64,000 bases of DNA from JABCYV01 sp963696025 (GCA_963696025.1 CAVOII010000006.1:393601-457600); one strand, 5' to 3'. Numbered from the stretch's first letter, positions 27,839 through 36,414 are shown. Notes: generated by a model not told the origin, from the letters alone. Numbers and translations are program-made.

Positions 27839-28471
27839 TTGGTAGCAAAATCGGAAGAGACGGATGTTCGAAAGAGTATCGATTCTGAAGCGCCCGAGAA
27901 GCCAGTCATCATCATCCTGGCGGGGGCACCGGGTGCGGGAAAGACCACCTTCTATGAGAGCAAGCTGAAGTCTGTCTTTCCTTCCATTCTCCGTGCCAGC
28001 TCGTCTCCGCTAGAGCAAGTCGAAACCAATCGGGAACGAGGGCGACTACAAAAAGAACAACAATCGTTCGTCTACCAGGACGTCACGGTTGATCCTCAGA
28101 TCATTCACGAAGCGCGCAAGGCTGGGTTTGAAGTCAAGGTGATCTACGTTGCCACGGAAAACCCAAACTTAAATATCGGCCGGGTATTGGTCCGTGTGGG
28201 CCAGGGCGGCCCATTCGCAGCGCTGGCGCGGGTGCCTGATGACCACGCGCAGGGATTGAAGCAACTTCCTGAGGTGAAGAAATTCGCGGATGATTTGATG
28301 CTCTTCGACAATACGGCCAATGGCCGCAGTGTACGACTGGTAGCACACTTTCGAGAAGGCGAGCTTGTGAAGTTGACGCGTTCTGTGCCGAAGTGGGCCC
28401 AGAAGGCATTTGGGAAGGAATTCGACCGGTGGCGCAGCTCGGAGGATCGCACTCATAGCAGAGCAAGATAG
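27839..28471 (+). CDS. Zeta-toxin-like P-loop kinase
   Basis: A 210-residue protein with strand IIILAGAPGAGKTTFYESKL (Walker A at about residues 30-37), FVYQDVTVDP, and FEVKVIYVATENPNLNIGRV, the arrangement of zeta-toxin/AAA_33 kinases. Zeta toxins phosphorylate UDP-activated amino sugars. A cluster of similar stand-alone genes acts as mobile-element-borne kinases without an epsilon antitoxin, and no antitoxin gene is seen here. TTG start with CGGGAGA upstream. Confidence 0.8.
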   Translation: MVAKSEETDVRKSIDSEAPEKPVIIILAGAPGAGKTTFYESKLKSVFPSILRASSSPLEQVETNRERGRLQKEQQSFVYQDVTVDPQIIHEARKAGFEVKVIYVATENPNLNIGRVLVRVGQGGPFAALARVPDDHAQGLKQLPEVKKFADDLMLFDNTANGRSVRLVAHFREGELVKLTRSVPKWAQKAFGKEFDRWRSSEDRTHSRAR

Positions 28472-28539
28472 ACCGCCCCGGAAGCGGTGGACCGCCAAGG
28501 GTTTAGATTACGAGTGTTATCAGCAAACAATCGCATGGT

Positions 28540-28760
28540 CTATCCTTCAGTTTTGCTCCGGCTGGACGCCTGGGTCTGTTGGAATTTCCGAAGTTCACGC
28601 CAGCGCTTGTACTGCTCGGATTTGCGGGATTAGGGTTTTCGTCACCCTTGAGCCAAAAGACGAACCAATCGACATTCGTGTCCTGGGAAATCATGCGCTC
28701 CAAAGGCTTCTCCAGGATATGTGCGCCCGTTGAGATGTCGACAAAATCTGGCAAGAGCGC
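28540..28760 (-). pseudogene. C-terminal remnant of an S9-like alpha/beta hydrolase
   Basis: The minus strand encodes STGAHILEKPLERMISQDTN then VDWFVFWLKGDENPNPAN. After a one-base frame change near 28640 it continues EQYKRWRELRKFQQTQASSR to a stop at 28540. This is the typical tail of acidobacterial secreted prolyl-oligopeptidase-like hydrolases, in which the His of GAHI is the catalytic base. The rest of the gene is absent. Confidence 0.65.
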
Positions 28761-28837
28761 TTGACGTCCCTATGAGCGCTCGATTTAGGTAAGCCCCGAG
28801 CAGAGTCCACCCAGAGCTTCGGGGCCGAGGTGGTTAG

Positions 28838-29143
28838 CTAATCGACCGACCGTGCAAGTCTGTCAGTTGTTTGCGGAAGACCTCCCGACTTCTTGCGATG
28901 CGGTTTATGTTCAGTTCTCAAGCCGGCCCGGACGTGCGCGACCACTTTATGCCCTTCGGCCAATAAGCGCAGTGCTACCTGATTGTAGGTAGCGAGCTGA
29001 GCAATGATCTGAATGAGGGTTTCGGTCGGAGCGTTCCCGAGTTGAGCGCGACAAGCAGGACAAAGAGGAGGCTCCATGCGGGAATGCCTACGTTTGTACT
29101 CAGTCCCGCACCAAGAACAGAGAGGATAGGGAAGGCTTTTCAT
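28838..29143 (-). CDS. Small zinc-ribbon protein
   Basis: From ATG 29143, 101 residues. The N-terminus carries CSWCGTEY and, sixteen residues later, CPACRAQ, a two-knuckle zinc ribbon. A helical segment follows (IIAQLATYNQVALRLLAEGH), then a basic tail ending in TDRLARSVD. A longer frame from 29173 adds ten residues. No function can be assigned. The Shine-Dalgarno site is weak. Confidence 0.55.
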   Translation of the reverse strand: MKSLPYPLCSWCGTEYKRRHSRMEPPLCPACRAQLGNAPTETLIQIIAQLATYNQVALRLLAEGHKVVAHVRAGLRTEHKPHRKKSGGLPQTTDRLARSVD

Positions 29144-29789
29144 GTTCGTACTCGCTAATGCGCCCCTGTGCATGTTCGAGAGAGAAGGGTGAGTGGAATA
29201 AGTCGCGTTCCAACAATCGTAAGCCCAGCCCGTCGGCGAAGCCCCACCTCAGTCCGGGCGTCGTGAGAGCCTGGAGCAAAGTCTGGCGTGAGATCGTGGT
29301 TACACCAGGTTTCTGTCGATGTTGGATACCTGGCAAGACCCATCGGATGCACGGTCCAGATGCTTCCGATCGTGGAGAGAGCGGATTGGTCGGAATACCG
29401 GACAAAATTAACCCTTTCAACACAGCCTGGTTAGAGGTTCCGGACAATCCGAGCCTTCTCATGAAGAACCACATGGCGTGCGTTTCCTGAGTGGCGGAGG
29501 GAATCCAGGCTGTCGTTGCGATGGATGCGCTAACTCTGTGATTACTGACAGTGAGGAACAGCCTGTCTAGCGAGGCTTGCGCAACGAGCGCCATTCGGCC
29601 TTTTGCTTCCGGTCCGGAACGCTGATTGAGGGTTGTCGTCAACTCGAACCACCAGTGTCGCCGCGTATGCGGCAATCCGAACCATGTTGGCACATTTGGC
29701 TTTGGAGGTCGCGTTCGGGTTTTTCCCTGGTCGGGCTCTCGGACGGCGAGGGTCGTCGCCAGAAATGCCAAGCCGGAATAAAGAAACGC
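29144..29789. other. Region without a convincing gene
   Basis: About 645 bases. A 223-codon frame exists on the minus strand (29100-29771), but it starts with TTG without a Shine-Dalgarno site, overlaps the zinc-ribbon gene and has no recognisable composition or motif. It may hold decayed sequence. Confidence 0.45.
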
Positions 29790-31421
29790 TTAGTTGCCAG
29801 CACTCGGGTGGTTGGGTAAGACGTCTTGCGTGACGGCGAAAACGCAGGCGTATCCGTCGAACTGGATCCAATCGGCGGAATAGGCGGTGAACTTGATCTC
29901 GCCAGATTTTGTGCGCAAGCGCGTAATCGCATTCCGAATTGGGCCCCGCCGCCGGAGCTGGGAAATCATGAAGGCGAAGTCGGACGGATCTTCCCAGATT
30001 ATCAATTCATGGACCGTATGGCCGATGAGTTCTGCTCGCGAATACCCATAATGAAGCTCAAATGCGGAATTCACATCAACGAAGCGCCCCTCGTCGACAG
30101 TAGTGATGGAAAATGGCAGCGGGCTCGAATGAAAGACTTTGTGGAATTTGTCTTCGGAGAGTTTCCGGTCCCCCTCCGCGAGTTCTATAGCCTTCTCCGC
30201 GGCATCGAGGTCGTAGATCCGTTTCTCGAGTTCCGATCCGTAAATTGCGGCGCGTTCGTAGAGGCGGGCGTTCTGGATGGCCGCTGCTGCCGGGATCGCC
30301 AACGAGTTACCCAGGCGGAGATGTTCCTGGGTGAAGGTGTTGGGCTGGCTGTGGCCGACCGAAAGAACACCTAGAGTTTGCTGAGAGGCAATCAGCGGAA
30401 CGCAAAGCCAGGAGCGAACGGTATCGTGACCTTCGAAGGGTCGCCATTCCGCTTCTTGCTGGGTGTCCGGCATGAGCACGCTGTTTTGGGCGACGACGAT
30501 TTCGCGGAAGAGGGGAAACTCGTCGGCTTCGAGAACCAGCGGACCATGGGGAGCCTTCTTCCCCCTCTGATCGAACAATTTTTCTCGCGCCACCAGTAAG
30601 CGCGAATCACCTTCTAAAAGAAGCACCCTCGCGTATTCGCAGGAGATCAGTTCGGTCAGAGACTGAAGCAGCGTATCGAGAACATAATTCATGCGAAGAT
30701 CCTGGGTCAGGCCAAGCGTCGCTTTGCGTAGTGCGTCGGCTTCGGCCCAGGCCGATTTCGCAAGAGCCAGGTTCTTTGCGACTTGATCTTCGGCTTCGAT
30801 CTGGGAAGTAATTTCTAGCGCAGTGCCAACGAGTCGAAAAATGTTGCCCGCAGAATCTCGGACCGGGAAACCCCGTACCCACACCCAACGGACGTCGCCG
30901 TCTGGCCGGACAATGCGGAATCTTTCATCGAACTTGCCACGACGAGCTCCTTCGTCAAGTTTCGCCAGTATGTGGGCGCGATCGTCAGGGTGAATGATCT
31001 CGCGATAAGACGAAGGATTATCAATTAAAGACTGGCAGGAACGTCCGGTGATAGTCTCATACGCTTGGTTGACACGGATCGCCTGTTTGGTTTCGGCGTC
31101 GATCATCCAAAAGATTTCTTGGATGTTGCTCGCCATCTGTTCGAGCTGGTGTTCAGTGGTCTCAAGAACGCACGCCGATTCGTGCTGCTTACGGCGCAAA
31201 TGGAGAAAGACGCCGGCTAGAAGCAGAGCAAAAATCAAGATGGCCGTGGCTAAGGCGAGGGGAACCGCCAAAGCCATCTGTGGTCTCTCGAGATTCGCTA
31301 GTAGCACAGCGACCAGCAGAGCGAGCGAGCCCAGGGGAAGGACTATGGACGCTATGCGCCACGCGCGATGTGGAATTAGCCGGAGAAGGGATGCACCGCG
31401 AAGTGGGTCAATGCGGTCCAT
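29790..31421 (-). CDS. Membrane PAS-GAF-PAS sensor without output domain
   Basis: From ATG 31421, 543 residues. Two membrane helices lie at about residues 22-44 and 49-75. The first PAS/PAC follows at 95-215 (FWMIDAETKQAIRVNQAYETITG, then FRLVGTALEIT), a GAF domain at about 245-395 (SCEYARVLLL, LCVPLIASQQTLGVLSVG), a coiled segment, and a second PAS at 430-540 (FVDVNSAFELHYGYSRAELIG). The protein stops after that PAS with no kinase, cyclase or EAL domain. Either the 3' end was lost or it signals through a partner. Confidence 0.85.
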   Translation of the reverse strand: MDRIDPLRGASLLRLIPHRAWRIASIVLPLGSLALLVAVLLANLERPQMALAVPLALATAILIFALLLAGVFLHLRRKQHESACVLETTEHQLEQMASNIQEIFWMIDAETKQAIRVNQAYETITGRSCQSLIDNPSSYREIIHPDDRAHILAKLDEGARRGKFDERFRIVRPDGDVRWVWVRGFPVRDSAGNIFRLVGTALEITSQIEAEDQVAKNLALAKSAWAEADALRKATLGLTQDLRMNYVLDTLLQSLTELISCEYARVLLLEGDSRLLVAREKLFDQRGKKAPHGPLVLEADEFPLFREIVVAQNSVLMPDTQQEAEWRPFEGHDTVRSWLCVPLIASQQTLGVLSVGHSQPNTFTQEHLRLGNSLAIPAAAAIQNARLYERAAIYGSELEKRIYDLDAAEKAIELAEGDRKLSEDKFHKVFHSSPLPFSITTVDEGRFVDVNSAFELHYGYSRAELIGHTVHELIIWEDPSDFAFMISQLRRRGPIRNAITRLRTKSGEIKFTAYSADWIQFDGYACVFAVTQDVLPNHPSAGN

Positions 31422-31734
31422 GGGAAGCAAAGAGGTCCTGGCCCTAAGGAACAGGACCATAGCTTTTGCTGCTAAGTGTAATCCAAAACATAGCCTTCGT
31501 CGGTGCTCGGCCACATCCCATACCCACATATGGATACCCGCGCACAAGCTGCGAAGGTGTGATGAGTTGGCTCGCCAGAGTGCCAAGGGTCACAAGAGTC
31601 TGGAGGCGCTGACTGCAGAAGAAATTCAGAAACTCCTGGAATTGGCCGTATGTTGAGTTACGAACTGGGGCAATTGTGGGAGGCCGGGGTTGTCGAACGC
31701 AAGCCCGGCGCGTCTTGATTCAATCGGACCCGGA

Positions 31735-32172
31735 TTATTCCAATTCTTCCTGTTCCTCCTCGGAGGTGACAGCTGCTTCCGGCGAGATGGTTGGCACAGC
31801 TTTTCCGGCGAAGAAGTCGGCAATGGTTTTTTGAAGTTGTGCAGCTGTCTCAGGATTCGGAGGCAACTTGGCCGCCCAGGCTCTGCCGGGATGCAACGTG
31901 TCCCATCGTGATCGATATTGGGCTACCCTCCGCTTTCCCGTGGGATGGTTCCCAAAGCCAGCAATCAGTACGTTCCAGAGCGGCTGAAACCATTCGATCA
32001 GCAACGATTCGCCGAGCGGTATCCAGATATCATCTGACACGAGATAGCGGCAGAAGAAGTCTTCGATTCTCAATTCGGTTGCGACGATCGAGTTCCTGTG
32101 CTCGTTGAGGCGCTTGAACAAGGCAGGTCCGGGAGCAGTGCTCAACCCAAAGCCGCCTTTCCGCGCTCGCGG
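31735..32172 (-). pseudogene. Eco29kI-type restriction endonuclease, N-terminally truncated
   Basis: The frame reads RARKGGFGLSTAPG, PALFKRLNEHRNSIVA, DFFCRYLVSDDIWIPLGES, LLIEWFQPLWNVLIAGFGNH and WDTLHPGRAWAAKL, the C-terminal two thirds of Eco29kI-like GIY-YIG endonucleases. The homologous part begins directly after the stop codon of the upstream small gene. The domain with the GIY and YIG strands is missing, so a deletion has removed the start and the catalytic N-terminus. Only an internal ATG at 32145 could start translation. The nuclease should be dead while its methyltransferase is intact. Confidence 0.82.
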
Positions 32173-32469
32173 TTAACCGCCGAAGGTGCGGGTCCCGCCT
32201 GCCGTGGTCTTTTTCTTGCGCCCGCCTAGGCTGTTGTGTCCGAGGAGTGAATCGTTGATTTCCCTGTGCAGGAGTTCGGCCTTCTCTTCGGCCGTGGGCT
32301 CAAGCATGGGAAACTTCTTTTCGAGTTCTGCTCGCAGAGCATTAAATCTGGCGACAGCAGATCGCTGAGATTTAGTCGAGAGGATTTGTTGCCCGGACAT
32401 GGTTACGACGAAGATGCCGTCCGCACTCTTTGAAAGGTGCAGATCACCGGGCAGGAACGACAGATTCAT
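32173..32469 (-). CDS. Small protein between the methyltransferase and endonuclease genes
   Basis: A 98-residue protein whose ATG overlaps the methyltransferase stop (ATGA), so it is translationally coupled. It has an N-terminal beta-rich part (DLHLSKSADGIFVVTMSGQQI), a helix RSAVARFNALRAELEKKFPM, and a basic Gly-rich tail GGRKKKTTAGGTRTFGG. It appears to be a conserved companion of Eco29kI-like systems, judged by position and memory of similar loci only. Its role, perhaps control of the nuclease, is unknown. Confidence 0.7.
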   Translation of the reverse strand: MNLSFLPGDLHLSKSADGIFVVTMSGQQILSTKSQRSAVARFNALRAELEKKFPMLEPTAEEKAELLHREINDSLLGHNSLGGRKKKTTAGGTRTFGG

Positions 32470-33812
32470 GATGCCTTGCGAAGCACAATGCCGGATTCGT
32501 AGAGCACGGTTTTTTCCTTCGCCTCTTCCACTCTAACCGAACTTTGAATGATGCTGCTACCGGTACGCTTGTTTCGGAGCAGGTGATTGTCCTCAAACTT
32601 AAGACCGGCGAGTTCGCCGATCTTCCCGAAGAAGTGGTCGGTCTTCACTTCGACGCCCTGAATGATACTGTTCCCGAGCACGATGAGGGAGACTGCTTGC
32701 GGCTTCAGGAGCTGGGCTAGCACTGTGCAGAATCGATGCGTGTCGTTGAAATAGGTGGCAACGTAGTTTGCCCAGCCGGGACCCCCATACTGTCCCTTCT
32801 CGGTGTTGCGGTCGCGGATCGCATCGATAATGTCGGACAACTCCGGCATTTCGAATGCCAACGGAATGGGATCGGAATCGCGTACGGTCTGCCAGAACTT
32901 TCCGAAGCTCTCGGTCTCCCGCGCACCGTTGTAGCCGGTGCCGGAAGTGAAGCCAAGCCAATGCATCTGAGGCCGAGTGTTGCGCGGATAGTGATAGTTA
33001 TTGAGGTAGGGCGGGGATGTGACTAGCAGATCGATAAAGTTCCGCTGGTCCAAGCATTCAAGGGCGGAAAAGATGCTCTTTGAGAAGACCTTGGCTTTTG
33101 GCCGGTAGCGGAGGGTCTTCATGTGTCCTTGCACCCACCCGATGTCTTCGAGCATTAGGTGTAATTTGGCGGACACGCTGAGGCCGACGTTGGCATCTTC
33201 GATGTTCGGCTTATCGACTGCGGCACGTCGCGTCAAGCTGGGCTCGTAGGAGTAATTGGAGAAGCTCACCATCACCGAGCCAAGCCCAAGTCGGAAGATG
33301 TCCCGGATCGTTGCCTCTTCAATTCCGTTGATGAAGTCAAGCGCATAAAGTACCTTCCGCTCGACCTTGGGACTGAATAGCTGTGTCCTGCCGGAGAATC
33401 CTGTTGGAGCCTGCGTACGTGGCTCTCGTTTCCGTGACCCACTTTCGGCTTTCTCCATGAATCGCTCGAAGGCAGCCACCTGCCGCGTCAGATCGTGGAC
33501 CGAAATCCTCATGGCGTGGAGCTTGATCTTGGTTGCGAGGGCAGCGTATGGATTGATTTCAAAACCGACCACGTTCAATCCGTTGACGTAGGCTTCGGCG
33601 AGGGTGGTGCCAACTCCAGCGAATGGGTCGAGCACCCAGCCATCGGAATGTTTTTCGGGAAGGTAGCGGTTGATGGCGTCCTCAACGAAATCCGCGGAGA
33701 ATCCGGCGATCCAAGGCACCCAGCGGTGGAGTGGAAGATTTTTGTTCTTGGCGAAGGAGGAATCCCGAAACCCATTGGTTGCCGGAGGAGCACCGAAGAG
33801 AGTGGTTTGCAT
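32466..33812 (-). CDS. Site-specific DNA methyltransferase (N4-cytosine/N6-adenine type)
   Basis: A 448-residue methyltransferase. The S-adenosylmethionine motif DPFAGVGTT lies at about residue 62 with VVGFEINPYAA after it, and the catalytic motif TSPPYLNNY at about 265. A TSPPY motif is most frequent in N4-cytosine enzymes. All elements and the C-terminus are present, so it is probably active. It is the first gene of the Eco29kI-like restriction cluster, which explains the pairing. With the nuclease broken, it is now effectively an orphan. Eco29kI recognises CCGCGG, but the target here cannot be read from sequence. Confidence 0.88.
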   Translation of the reverse strand: MQTTLFGAPPATNGFRDSSFAKNKNLPLHRWVPWIAGFSADFVEDAINRYLPEKHSDGWVLDPFAGVGTTLAEAYVNGLNVVGFEINPYAALATKIKLHAMRISVHDLTRQVAAFERFMEKAESGSRKREPRTQAPTGFSGRTQLFSPKVERKVLYALDFINGIEEATIRDIFRLGLGSVMVSFSNYSYEPSLTRRAAVDKPNIEDANVGLSVSAKLHLMLEDIGWVQGHMKTLRYRPKAKVFSKSIFSALECLDQRNFIDLLVTSPPYLNNYHYPRNTRPQMHWLGFTSGTGYNGARETESFGKFWQTVRDSDPIPLAFEMPELSDIIDAIRDRNTEKGQYGGPGWANYVATYFNDTHRFCTVLAQLLKPQAVSLIVLGNSIIQGVEVKTDHFFGKIGELAGLKFEDNHLLRNKRTGSSIIQSSVRVEEAKEKTVLYESGIVLRKAS

Positions 33813-34163
33813 TGGCGTGAATCCTACCAGAGTTTGGTTTTGGGTTCTTGTACAGTTACCGTCGAGTGCATCGTGCAGATTCGTGGGGTCAGAATAGCGA
33901 AACGATGAGGCGAATACAAGGCGAAAATGCCACAGGTGTTGGACGGTGGAGTTGAGCGAACCAGAGCAGTGCTGCCAAACCGAAGCGCTGTGGCAGGGCT
34001 AAAACTAGTTGTCCTGTTTAACCTCCGGAACTGCCTTTCGAATGTACCCTATTTTGTCTATGGTTGCCACAACGGGGCACGCTCCCACGCGACTGCAACA
34101 ATCCAGACCGTTAATGTTTACGCCCAAGCCAACGAGATGCGACTCCGTCTCTGAACGGAGCCC
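33813..34163. other. Intergenic region upstream of the methyltransferase
   Basis: About 350 bases up to the IS630 end. It should contain the restriction-cluster promoter. Only short, unconvincing frames occur. Confidence 0.45.
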
Positions 34164-35332
34164 TAGTGTAGTGCGTCAAACAGAGCGACGTTTATTCAGG
34201 GTGCGGCGAGCGCGTTTCACTTTTTCCAGGATATCGGCGGCCCGCGCGGTCCAGATGAATGGTTTCGGGCTTTCGTTGTGGCGGTCGATGTAGGTGCCGA
34301 TGGCCATGATGAGTTCTTCCAAGTCGCGGAATACGCCACGCCGGAGCCGATTCTGAGTCAGGTCGCGAAAGAAGCGTTCCACCATGTTGAGCCAGGAGGC
34401 GCTGGTGGGAGTGAAGTGCAGATGAAAGCGCGGATGCCGTGCCAGCCAGCGCTGCACTTTGGGGTGCTTATGGGTAGCGTAGTTATCGCAAATCAAGTGC
34501 AGCTGCCGGTCGGGGGGTATGGTCTGGTCAATCAGACGGAGAAACTTGAGCCATTCCTGATGGCGATGGCGCTCCTGGCACAGGCCAAAGACCTCGCCGT
34601 TGGCGGCATTCAGCGCGGCGAACAAAGTGGCCGTGCCGTTGCGTTTGTAGTCGTGGGTCATGGTAGCGCCGCGTCCGCGCTTCAGCGGCAGTCCGGGTTG
34701 GGTCCGATCCAAGGCTTGAATTTGACTCTTCTCGTCGGCGCACAACACCAGCGCGTGCTCCGGCGGATTGAGATACAGGCCGACGATGTCTTCCAGCTTT
34801 TCGGCGAACGCAGGGTCGTTGCTGATCTTGAAAGTTTCCACGCGATGCGGTTTCAATCCGTGGGCGCGCCAGATGCGGCGCACGCTGGCTTCGCTGATGC
34901 CGACGGCCGCAGCCATAGTGCGCGTGCTCCAGTGACTTGCGTTGCTGGGTTGCTGGCGCGTGGTCATGGTCACCACGCGTTTGGTCAGGCGGGCACCGAT
35001 GGTGGGCTTGCGTCCCGGCCGGTGCGCGTCTCTCTGCAACCCGGCCACGCCCAGCGCCAGGAAACGCTTGCGCCAGCGGGAAACTTTTTTCGGCGTGATC
35101 GCCATGCTGGCGGCGATCTCCTTGTCCGGTTGGCCGGAGGCTGCAAGCAACACGATGCGGGCACGCTCCGCCACCCGCACCGGAAGGGATCGGCTCCGGG
35201 CTTGGGATTCCAACCGCGTCCTTTCCTCCGCACTCAACGTAATGGCTGCGGCGATTCGCATCCGCAAGCGTCTCCTCCATCATAAGACGCGCGCGGATGG
35301 ATAAAGGTTGTTACTTGTGACGCACTACACTA
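34164..35332 (-). mobile_element. IS630-family insertion sequence, complete
   Basis: An element of about 1165 bp bounded by perfect inverted repeats: CTAGTGTAGTGCGTCA at 34163-34178 and its exact complement at 35318-35333. TA dinucleotides at 34164-34165 and 35331-35332 represent the duplicated TA target typical of IS630/Tc1-mariner. Transposase and ends are intact, so it may still be active. Confidence 0.95.
34176..35261 (-). CDS. IS630-family transposase
   Basis: From ATG 35261 (361 residues), with GGAGGAG upstream; TTG 35267 is an alternative. An N-terminal helix-turn-helix pair (LPVRVAERARIVLLAASG, IAASMAITPKKVSRWRKRFL) is followed by the DDE core: LVLCADEKSQIQAL, LHLICDNYATHKHPKVQRWL and TSASWLNMVERFFRDL. 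These provide Asp, Asp and Glu. Its stop lies inside the left inverted repeat. Long frames on the opposite strand (34278-35285) are shadows. Confidence 0.96.
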   Translation of the reverse strand: MRIAAAITLSAEERTRLESQARSRSLPVRVAERARIVLLAASGQPDKEIAASMAITPKKVSRWRKRFLALGVAGLQRDAHRPGRKPTIGARLTKRVVTMTTRQQPSNASHWSTRTMAAAVGISEASVRRIWRAHGLKPHRVETFKISNDPAFAEKLEDIVGLYLNPPEHALVLCADEKSQIQALDRTQPGLPLKRGRGATMTHDYKRNGTATLFAALNAANGEVFGLCQERHRHQEWLKFLRLIDQTIPPDRQLHLICDNYATHKHPKVQRWLARHPRFHLHFTPTSASWLNMVERFFRDLTQNRLRRGVFRDLEELIMAIGTYIDRHNESPKPFIWTARAADILEKVKRARRTLNKRRSV

Positions 35333-35645
35333 GGTGGAGCGTGCTGGTACCGGGATTCTTGAAATGATCTGTGCGTAATAAATCCGTGTCGAGTGCAAAA
35401 CAGGCCGCATATTCGGAACAAACTGTACATTGATAGACGCAGCGGCAGGCTCTTAGCACTCAAATCTTGCTCGAAATTGCCCCTAACCAAATTCGGGAAT
35501 GGGCCGTGTCGCGAAAAGAAGGTGGCGATGGGCTAGTGTGCGCCGTTGCCAGACGCACGTAGAGTGCAAGAACAAAACAACGGTACTGCGATTGAGGGAC
35601 TATAGTCGCTAATACGATGAAGGCACCAGGGTTAATGATGCCGAT
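35333..35645. other. Intergenic region upstream of the first XRE regulator
   Basis: About 310 bases from the IS630 end to the GTG start. Apart from the AGGGACTATAGT element at 35595-35606, nothing coding is seen. Confidence 0.5.
35595..35606 (+). promoter_or_regulatory. AGGGACTATAGT element, candidate operator
   Basis: AGGGACTATAGT (core palindrome ACTATAGT, within GGACTATAGTC-G) lies 40 bases upstream of the XRE start at 35646. The same 12 bases occur in the same orientation relative to the gene upstream of the paralogous regulator (36304-36315). A -10 hexamer TATAGT overlaps it. Confidence 0.55.
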
Positions 35646-35927
35646 GTGTCAAAGCCCATCGGTGCTGTCAAGAAACGACTGTCTGGAAATCTTGGCGAGG
35701 CCCTTGGTGTAGAGCTGACCAGGTTACGCGTTGCGCGAGCTTGGACCCAACAAAGGGTGTCAGAGATATTGGGCTACGACGTAACCTATATTCGCCAACT
35801 GGAAAAAGGGACCAAGAGTCCTACGTTGCGAACTTTGTCTCACTTCGCAGAGATTTATTCATTGCGGGTTTCGGTGCTGATCGCGAGAGCGGAACGAATC
35901 CTTGAACGGCAGAGACCACAGAAGTGA
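35646..35927 (+). CDS. XRE-family transcriptional regulator (copy 1)
   Basis: A 93-residue protein from GTG 35646. The opening SKPIGAVKKRLSGNLGEALG is followed by a Cro/C1 helix-turn-helix, LRVARAWTQQRVSEILGYDVTYIRQLEKG, and a short helical tail. The opening KPIGAxKKR is shared with the convergent paralog at 35978-36289, and both genes have the same upstream dodecamer. It probably autoregulates and may cross-regulate its neighbour. No toxin or target gene is obvious. Confidence 0.85.
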   Translation: MSKPIGAVKKRLSGNLGEALGVELTRLRVARAWTQQRVSEILGYDVTYIRQLEKGTKSPTLRTLSHFAEIYSLRVSVLIARAERILERQRPQK

Positions 35928-35977
35928 ATTGACGACTCCAAAGTACGGCCGCTGGCGGCAGATGTTATTGGAAGCGA

Positions 35978-36289
35978 CTACTGTGACGTTGCGCTTGGCT
36001 TGCCCTGTTCGACCCGGCGCTCACCCGCAATGACTAAATCGGATAATTTAATGGAGAAGAGCAAGGCCATTGCGGCGAGAAGTTCCCCGGTCGTGTTTGC
36101 GCCCATCTCAGTGCTGCGGACCCACTTTTCACTATAGCCGAGTAGATGCGCGACGTCTGCCTGCGACCATCCACGTGACGTTCGGAGAGCTGTAATCTCA
36201 GCACCGATCGCCCTGGCGAGTGTAGTCGCCTCCCGCTTCTTGTCAGCGCCTATCGGCTTAGCCACGGAAACATCGTGGCCCATTGACAC
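35978..36289 (-). CDS. XRE-family transcriptional regulator (copy 2)
   Basis: A 103-residue protein; ATG at 36289, or at 36283. It shares AKPIGADKKR and the general helix-turn-helix frame (LRTSRGWSQADVAHLLGYSEKWVRSTEMG) with copy 1 at 35646. It is otherwise divergent, so the duplication is old. The two genes converge with about 50 bases between stops. Its start faces the sigma factor gene at 36415, with the AGGGACTATAGT element between them. Confidence 0.85.
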   Translation of the reverse strand: MSMGHDVSVAKPIGADKKREATTLARAIGAEITALRTSRGWSQADVAHLLGYSEKWVRSTEMGANTTGELLAAMALLFSIKLSDLVIAGERRVEQGKPSATSQ

Positions 36290-36303
36290 TCAATGATTCA
36301 GGT

Positions 36304-36315
36304 ACTATAGTCCCT
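36304..36315 (-). promoter_or_regulatory. AGGGACTATAGT element, second copy
   Basis: On the minus strand AGGGACTATAGT lies 15 bases before the start of XRE copy 2. On the plus strand GATTGAGGG follows directly. The first copy also has GATTGAGGG beside it, but in the other order. The element also lies 100 bases upstream of the sigma factor gene. Confidence 0.55.
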
Positions 36316-36414
36316 GATTGAGGGGAAAGAGACGCACTGCCCTAGCAACAAAGCAACGGTCCTAGCTCCGCGTACCTACCCCTTCAGCGGTTCGGGAGGC
36401 GCAACAGAGACAAC

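Noticed and set aside
29100..29771. 223-codon minus-strand frame
   Set aside because: No Shine-Dalgarno site, TTG start, overlaps the zinc-ribbon gene, no motif or family-like composition.
31048..31656. 202-codon plus-strand frame ending in HKSLEALTAEEIQKLLELAV
   Set aside because: Most lies antisense to the PAS/GAF protein. Only the last 40 codons look protein-like; they have no start of their own and could be a gene tail, but this cannot be supported.
34278..35285. 335-codon plus-strand frame, and the 251-codon minus-strand frame 34528-35283
   Set aside because: Both are shadows of the IS630 transposase, which has all DDE motifs in the other frame.
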